Positions 61,201 to 64,000 of a stretch of DNA of 64,000 bases are shown piece after piece; positions within the stretch are counted from its first letter, which is position 1; every line of letters begins with the position of its first letter. The DNA is from Phoronis australis (Eukaryota > Phoronida > Phoronidae): assembly GCA_002633005.1 (NCBI GenBank), contig NMRA01000074.1, positions 206,187 to 270,186 of the forward strand, read 5' to 3'. The translations under genes were made by a program, and so were the position numbers. The notes beneath the pieces were generated by a model. That model did no database searches. It had not been told where the DNA came from and was given only the letters and a program-made list of their open reading frames with translations.

Positions 61201-63847
61201 AACGTGCTACAGGCCTTCAATCACTGCAGCAATGATTACGATGCTTTGGTCACTGGCTTTTATCAACTCTTCTGATGCTCAGGTTGTGGTCGAATGTAAT
61301 TTGTAAAGCTACTGCGGCAAGACAATATAAGTCCCGAATGCCGACACAAGTTCAATGAGCCATCTGATCCAAGCAAAGTGATCGCAGAGAGTGATAGAAA
61401 CTTTTTAAGCACAAATGATCTCTGCACTACAATGGTCTCGTATCCACAAAAAAGGTTTACCTGAAGCAGATATTGGGGAGGAACTGCGTTTTCATCTTTG
61501 ACAAACCACTTATCCATCAATAGGCTAGAGTCCTTTGATATGTGATTATGAGTGATGTCTCTCAGGACCTCATACTGGGAGGCATCAACCAATGAAGGGA
61601 GAGGCCTGTAGCCATAGCGCTCACCAAGGATTGCCTGCATGTAATAATAACAGTAAATATAAATATCAATTATATAATAGTAAATGACTAAGAAACATTA
61701 CCCTAGTTAAATTAATGATGTCACGTATTTTGCATTCTTTTTAATCAAACTTGCACTTCAACTACTTACACCCAAGGGGCTAATATTAAACTATTAATCA
61801 CCTTGAGTCAGAGATACAGATTGACTAATAATTGATCTTATATTTTTCAAGCCAATCTTGAACTAGAAGATACTGTAACATGTGATTTAGTAACACCACA
61901 TCGGATAAGCCTTGAAAAGGTTCCCCATAACATTTACCCCTCCAGGAAGCGAAGATGAAACAAAGCTTTATTCCAGTAAGCACACAAGTCCCTCTATGCA
62001 TAATGTCATGCAACAACTTACAGCAAAGTGAGGACCAAGAGACACGCTCTTGCATCTTGCTAACTCTGACATACATAGGACCGAGGTCAAATGATCATTC
62101 AATGCATTGTCAGTCACGCCCCAACGCATATCAACAGTTTGAAACTCTAGACCGAGGCCATTGCAGAAATCTTCCAACTCGGGAAAGCACTTAGAGTTGA
62201 GAATGTTTCTTTCATCCTGCATGTCTATAATAAAGAATGACATCCTCACATCAGTGAAAAAGACAAAAAACACCTTTTCATACCAACATAACTCTGATTT
62301 CTGGATTACACATTTTTTACACTGTGAGAATAAGACAACTGCAGCTTCAAATATCATGCACAAAAACGAGACCAGCGTGGCTTTAAATATCAGGCATGAA
62401 ATACCTTACCAGAGTGCCTTCAAATACCATGCATAGAACATGTCATAGTGGCTTTAAATTTCAAGCATAAAAACATCACAATTAGTGCAGCTCTAACACG
62501 ATGCACAAAGCATGACCAACCTGCAAATGTAGAGCTGATGAATAGCCTAACCACTTTAGATGGCAGAGCAGGAAGGCTGGTCAGATCACCACGGATGATG
62601 TTGGACACACGCTCATCCGTCAACTTGCACTGACCATAGAGAGGTATAGCAGGCAAGGCTGAAATGTCCATCACATTAAAAAGCAGTCAAAAACTGAATG
62701 ATAGACTTGAAATTAATATGTAACCTATCGTATATTTGACCAAGTTAAAGGCCATTCCACAACATTTAGACTATTGAGGCAATTTCGCCCCTAATTGCAT
62801 ACACCAGAGTTTAGTTCCTAGGTTGCTGAAAACTAGTATATGAGGATTCAACAAAAATAATATAACATTTCTCAAACAAGAGAATTTGAAACTATCATTT
62901 CCTTGAGAAATAGAACGTTTTTAGAATCCGTAAAAATAATTTGATAAGACAGAGCACTCAAGGCTTCTGTTATCTATTGAGAATAAACCTTATTCGGAAC
63001 AGATTCAAACCCAAATGTGACGAGAGTCGATGTCCAAGTTGAACAAGTACACTTACCGTCCACATTATTGAATACATCTTTTTCAGTGCTGAAACAGAAA
63101 AAATATAAATCATATCAATTAATCTGACCATTGTGTCCTTTACAAATTATAACTTTTCAGATTTGCACTTATCGACTTTGCGATTGCAGTAGCCAAAAAT
63201 GACAAAAACATTGACGATTTCATGAAAGTCACAGCAGAAATAACAAAAAAAATATTTATACAAATATTTATGGGCTGGGAGGTGCAACCTGCCTCCAAAA
63301 TTTTGTAGATTTTCCAAATGTACATGAGATCAACACTGCAGGTACTATGCTTTTGCCTTTGATAGAAGATTTCACCATATCAATTGACTTAATTGACTCA
63401 GACTCAATTAACATTAAAAGTGGTCCAGAAACTCATCCAAAAGTTCTAAACAAATTTCATATTTCCAATTAAAATGTTTGCACACTCAACTGCAGACTCC
63501 AGGGCGTGGGAGCTAAATACAGCCACATATACAGGTAGAACTTGCATGAAAAGATTTACTCGTATGCCAAAAAAGTTTATTCCTTAAAAAATGGAGTTAT
63601 CACATTTTGTACAGAAAATTCTGTTTTCATTGAGGTGAGTAACAAATAATCACAACTAGAAGAAAGTCCCAATGATAACATACATCTCCTTAGACAGACG
63701 TGACGGGGCTGAGTGATTCTTTTTGATTGGCTGAAGCTTGCCACCAGGTAGAATAGCCTTGCCTCGACGGTAGTATCCATGACGACCTCCAATAGGCGAC
63801 ACTCTAAAACTACCCACAGCGCTTCGATTAAATGTCCTTGTATCCAT
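43057..63847 (-). CDS. NWD: NACHT and WD40-repeat protein, NWD1/NWD2-like, 21 coding exons
   Basis: Reading down from 63847, the exons are 63847-63684, 63088-63057, 62658-62521, 62224-62022, 61634-61461, 60219-60078, 59633-58285, 57295-57153, 56784-56674, 56203-55953, 54925-54242, 53471-53238, 52563-52183, 50444-50229, 47742-47591, 47042-46922, 46460-46369, 45282-45031, 44349-44286, 43970-43864 and 43269-43057. All phases agree, giving about 1740 aa (human NWD2 is about 1740). Order: basic N-terminus; VRLFISSTF...DERNIL...VDMRWGV...LGERYGYRPLP (about 98-190), the N-terminal module shared by NWD and related STAND proteins; NACHT domain with Walker A GQSGCGKT (461-468) and Walker B VVIILDAIDQL (554-564); helical linker (about 735-900); then WD40-type beta-propeller repeats. 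Inferred role: cytosolic ATP-dependent oligomerising scaffold or sensor. The substrate is unknown. Confidence 0.9.
43864..43970 (-). CDS. NWD: NWD coding exon 20 (aa 1635-1670), WD40
   Basis: Acceptor CATCTCTGCAG, donor GTGAGT. It encodes a textbook WD repeat: GDLVVTSDNSCHVTVWNAQS followed by GDVVKKI. Confidence 0.95.
44286..44349 (-). CDS. NWD: NWD coding exon 19 (aa 1614-1635)
   Basis: A 64-base exon with acceptor TGTGTTGCAG and donor GTAAGC, phase 0 to 1. It encodes KVKTCQVQPESSDSGIISYQ. Confidence 0.88.
45031..45282 (-). CDS. NWD: NWD coding exon 18 (aa 1530-1613)
   Basis: Acceptor CCTTTTCAG, donor GTATTG, phase 0 to 0. It encodes blades ending KLISGGQMVTVSQTSLHFWN. Confidence 0.93.
45330..46270. 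repeat. Degenerate repeats in an NWD intron
   Basis: Variants of a segment resembling CATACCT...AAGTTTCATCAAAAT, then GTCGAGC.GTT and a TAATMAACAG end, occur near 45340, 45468, 45770, 46020, 46155 and 46220. They are old and diverged. No clear unit length. Confidence 0.45.
46369..46460 (-). CDS. NWD: NWD coding exon 17 (aa 1499-1529)
   Basis: Acceptor GTATTTTAG, donor GTACGT, phase 1 to 0. It encodes IAVEMYNINEDRKIGHGSLN. Confidence 0.9.
46627..46720. repeat. GAT/GAC-rich simple repeat
   Basis: Imperfect trinucleotide runs (GATGATGATGAC, GGCGATGGCGATGATGATGG) within an NWD intron. A short ORF here is an artefact. Confidence 0.85.
46922..47042 (-). CDS. NWD: NWD coding exon 16 (aa 1459-1499)
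   Basis: Acceptor CTTTTTGCAG. Three phase-1 donors are possible: GTGATA at 46921, GTGAAA, or GTACAC slightly further. The first is used here. It encodes MWEVGTWNWLKIAGSSSIKC and a blade strand. Confidence 0.83.
47591..47742 (-). CDS. NWD: NWD coding exon 15 (aa 1408-1458)
   Basis: Acceptor CCTTCACCAG, donor GTAAGA, phase 1 to 0. It encodes part of a propeller blade (WMKIVAVQRGLLLLVKGELD) with an acidic DDDEN turn. Confidence 0.9.
48122..49893 (-). mobile_element. Dispersed element B, full-length inverted copy of 19703-20748
   Basis: About 1.77 kb in the NWD intron between exons 14 and 15. Its ends match element A in reverse orientation, about 85-90% by eye. It contains the 200-base block also seen at 37622-37836 and a tRNA-like B-box (TAGGTTCGATCTA) near 49284. 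No protein-coding frame. Confidence 0.75.
50229..50444 (-). CDS. NWD: NWD coding exon 14 (aa 1336-1408), WD40
   Basis: Acceptor TTGCTTATAG, donor GTGCGT, phase 1 both sides. It encodes GKLYSASNNGSIMNWKVDG and GQLAVTSHGSEQPIKIWATD, two clear WD-type strands. The frame runs past the donor to a nearby stop, which would only matter if the intron were kept. Confidence 0.94.
50746..50913. mobile_element. Short element with 15-bp terminal inverted repeats
   Basis: TCAGTGCTGTAGTGG at the left and CCACTACAGCATTGA at the right pair with one mismatch. Inside are two GCGTAGG-type units in opposite orientation. About 168 bp in an NWD intron. Confidence 0.55.
51383..51480. repeat. Imperfect hairpin
   Basis: TTTTGGTGCTGCTTTGAA pairs with a TTTGAAGCAGCACTAAA segment about 70 bases on. 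Non-coding. Confidence 0.55.
52183..52563 (-). CDS. NWD: NWD coding exon 13 (aa 1209-1336), WD40
   Basis: Acceptor ATTTTATAG, donor GTGAGA, phase 1 both sides. It encodes several beta-strand repeats, for example ECLFVGFENGLIGVFHVDSG. Confidence 0.94.
52829..53003. repeat. Dispersed repeat D, copy 2
   Basis: Partner of 17905-18069, same orientation; in the NWD intron between exons 12 and 13. Confidence 0.7.
53035..53098. repeat. Two tandem short palindromes
   Basis: AAAATATCCCC-ACGA-GGATATTTTT and AAAATATCCCC-ATG-GGGATACTTTT are each self-complementary hairpins with the same stem, placed 38 bases apart. Confidence 0.75.
53238..53471 (-). CDS. NWD: NWD coding exon 12 (aa 1131-1209), WD40
   Basis: Acceptor TTTATTTTAG, donor GTATGT, phase 1 both sides. 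It encodes blades with GIVMATGYSLYIWNESSGEL. Confidence 0.93.
53964..54062. repeat. 19-bp minisatellite, five copies
   Basis: The unit GGTGAAGAATGCTTACCAT occurs head to tail with minor variants and one 3-base insertion. It lies in the NWD intron between exons 11 and 12. Confidence 0.9.
54242..54925 (-). CDS. NWD: NWD coding exon 11 (aa 903-1131), propeller start
   Basis: The frame is open further upstream, but the acceptor at ACTTTGAAG (AG at 54926-54927) is the one in phase. It gives KLKG then LSVGDVYEDY, matching the family. Donor GTGAGT. The last third contains the first WD40-like blades (ELVFIQSKPKGKTEFTVWNT). Confidence 0.9.
55323..55680. mobile_element. Foldback element with arms of about 140 bases
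   Basis: The left arm (55323-55464) and right arm (55545-55680) are reverse complements at roughly 85%. Shared blocks are AACAGAGATTTTAAAAATAT, TTGGTCTTTTGT and TGAAACAGGTT. Open frames on both strands across it are produced by the symmetry. Confidence 0.8.
55953..56203 (-). CDS. NWD: NWD coding exon 10 (aa 819-903)
   Basis: Acceptor GGCTGTTTAG, donor GTTAGT, leaving phase 1. The C-terminal part QVLANFSWLCTKLK matches the family's NFSWLYTMIK region that closes the helical linker. Confidence 0.92.
56448..56580. repeat. 45-bp tandem repeat, three copies
   Basis: The unit starts GGATTAATTGACCCAATGG and ends in GTACCAAGC/GTGTTAAGA. Starts at 56448, 56493 and 56538; intron between NWD exons 9 and 10. 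Confidence 0.88.
56674..56784 (-). CDS. NWD: NWD coding exon 9 (aa 782-819)
   Basis: Acceptor TTATTTTAG, donor GTAAGA, phase 2 both sides. It encodes WYHQQFMDTVARRYG, resembling the W.HR.F...A...Y segment of STAND-WD proteins. Confidence 0.92.
57153..57295 (-). CDS. NWD: NWD coding exon 8 (aa 735-782)
   Basis: Acceptor TTTACCCACAG, donor GTGAGT, leaving phase 2. It encodes IPSLLWARIHSDIREYITER, a helical linker after the NACHT module. Confidence 0.92.
57411..57545. repeat. Imperfect inverted repeat
   Basis: ACGAAGAACAG at about 57420 pairs with CTGTTCTTCGC at about 57528, and CTTGAGATCA pairs with TGATCTCAGG inside. Possible small MITE. Ends not defined. Confidence 0.45.
58285..59633 (-). 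CDS. NWD: NWD coding exon 7, NACHT ATPase (aa 285-734)
   Basis: A single 1349-base exon with acceptor TTATTTTTAG and donor GTGAGA. It encodes a FYGRQGILSSVEECV lead-in, the P-loop HGQSGCGKTSVMAKV, a sensor-like ITRFLGTTPTSSSVQSLLSS (as in NWD2 RFLGTT), Walker B VVIILDAIDQLSS, and winged-helix-like sequence to YMTVVGFQGIMEREVEDLLS. Confidence 0.96.
60078..60219 (-). CDS. NWD: NWD coding exon 6 (aa 238-285)
   Basis: Contains DATQWWAEFTKLQTAIHKAS, like the W...F..L...L..A segment of the family. The donor is GTATCA (phase 1). The acceptor (AG at 60220-60221) is chosen by phase. It has a weak pyrimidine tract, so the 5' edge is uncertain and a tiny exon could be missing before it. Confidence 0.78.
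61461..61634 (-). CDS. NWD: NWD coding exon 5 (aa 180-237)
   Basis: Acceptor ATTACATGCAG, donor GTAAAC, phase 0 to 0. It encodes LGERYGYRPLP and a segment ending KDENAVPPQYLLQ, matching the family's LG.KYG...P and W...DEN.VP..Y.L patterns. Confidence 0.94.
62022..62224 (-). CDS. NWD: NWD coding exon 4 (aa 112-179)
   Basis: Acceptor TTATTATAG, donor GTAAGT, ending in phase 0. It encodes DMQDERNILNSKCFPELEDF and LEFQTVDMRWGV, the most diagnostic part of the N-terminal module. Confidence 0.94.
62335..62510. repeat. Degenerate 35-40 bp tandem repeat next to NWD exon 3
   Basis: About four to five units of the type GTGGCTTTAAATATCA, GGCATGAAA..., ending about 10 bases from the exon 3 donor. Units differ in length and by many substitutions. 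Confidence 0.6.
62521..62658 (-). CDS. NWD: NWD coding exon 3 (aa 66-112)
   Basis: Acceptor GGACATTTCAG, donor GTTGGT, phase 1 both sides. It encodes IIRGDLTSLPALPSKVVRLF and then ISSTFA, the start of the conserved N-terminal module. An in-frame ATG sits just upstream of the acceptor and could serve an alternative transcript start. Confidence 0.9.
63057..63088 (-). CDS. NWD: NWD coding exon 2, 32-base microexon (aa 55-66)
   Basis: Acceptor TTCTGTTTCAG, donor GTAAGT. Phase 2 in, phase 1 out. It encodes TEKDVFNNVD. Supported by strong splice sites and exact phase on both sides. Confidence 0.7.
63576..63581 (-). promoter_or_regulatory. Possible intronic poly(A) signal in NWD intron 1
   Basis: AATAAA on the - strand about 75 bases past a stop codon reached if the exon 1 donor is not used. 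It could give a short transcript encoding 63 aa. It may equally be chance in AT-rich sequence. Confidence 0.3.
63684..63847 (-). CDS. NWD: NWD coding exon 1 (aa 1-55)
   Basis: Kozak-like ACCATGG start. The GTATGT donor inside SKEMYV leaves phase 2, exactly what the next 32-base exon needs. It encodes a basic, Gly-rich segment (GGRHGYYRRGKAILPGGKLQ). Without splicing the frame would stop after 63 codons. Confidence 0.75.
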
Positions 63848-63866
63848 GGTTCATTTTTCAGCATTA
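63848..63866 (-). other. NWD: NWD 5'UTR part of first coding exon
   Basis: The exon starts after a good acceptor (TTGGCTTTCAG) and has an in-frame TGA two codons before the ATG. At least one untranslated exon lies past the right edge of the window. Confidence 0.7.
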
Positions 63867-64000
63867 CTGAAAGCCAAGCAATTATTATAAACATTACTTA
63901 ACAATAACACTAAGATGAAACAAGAATGTGTGACTGTACACCTATTGTCCAACTCCATACATTAATTACAAAAATGTATTCACACCAGAATCAAAAACCT

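Noticed and set aside
63656-63847. Stand-alone 63-aa gene on the - strand
   Set aside because: A GTATGT donor inside it leaves exactly the phase required by the next NWD exon, so it is better read as NWD coding exon 1. The stand-alone form is kept only as a possible short product.
63577-63894. 105-aa ORF on the - strand overlapping NWD exon 1
   Set aside because: It starts in the intron and runs in another frame over the NWD exon. Its composition is not protein-like and it is a shadow.

Overview
This is a eukaryotic, AT-rich, intron-rich window, almost certainly from an animal. It holds two multi-exon genes pointing towards each other. Both belong to animal families: an inactive rhomboid (iRhom/RHBDF) on the + strand and a NACHT-WD40 protein of the NWD1/NWD2 type on the - strand. 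Introns are 0.4-5 kb with ordinary splice signals. Short foldback elements, minisatellites and an apparently allelic duplicated block suggest an outbred, heterozygous invertebrate, probably marine. The sequence alone does not fix the phylum.

Positions 1-3201 hold no recognisable gene, only repeats and low-complexity sequence, and are probably the 5' flank or first intron of the iRhom gene. From 3202 to about 41.8 kb lies the iRhom gene. It has one 5'UTR/first coding exon and fifteen further coding exons, and every exon phase matches its neighbour. They give a protein of about 953 aa: a long cytoplasmic tail, TM1, a cysteine-rich lumenal iRhom homology domain, then the rhomboid core. Both catalytic residues of true rhomboid proteases are replaced. 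The last exon appears twice. A 1.37 kb block (38141-39516) carrying intron sequence and the first 235 bases of that exon is repeated after a single N, which looks like two haplotypes placed in series.

From 41.8 to 43.06 kb is a short convergent intergenic stretch. From 43057 to 63866, on the - strand, lies the NWD-like gene: 21 coding exons, about 1740 aa, in phase throughout. It has an N-terminal ISSTF...VDMRWG region, a NACHT P-loop ATPase (Walker A GQSGCGKT, Walker B) encoded mainly by one 1349-base exon, helical linker exons, and a C-terminal half of WD40-type repeats. Its 5'UTR continues beyond the right edge.

The two genes have no obvious shared pathway. iRhoms control trafficking of ADAM17 and EGF-family ligands in the secretory pathway, while NWD proteins are cytosolic STAND-type NTPases. 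Introns and flanks carry most of the unusual structure: a roughly 1.8 kb dispersed element in inverted copies (about 19.7 and 49.9 kb), a rearranged set of inverted repeats (31.6-32.5 kb), several foldback or MITE-like elements, a 31-bp minisatellite, and a degenerate array with a period near 170 bp inside an iRhom intron. A 442-base N gap lies at 20141-20582. I saw no CRISPR, rRNA or convincing functional tRNA gene.
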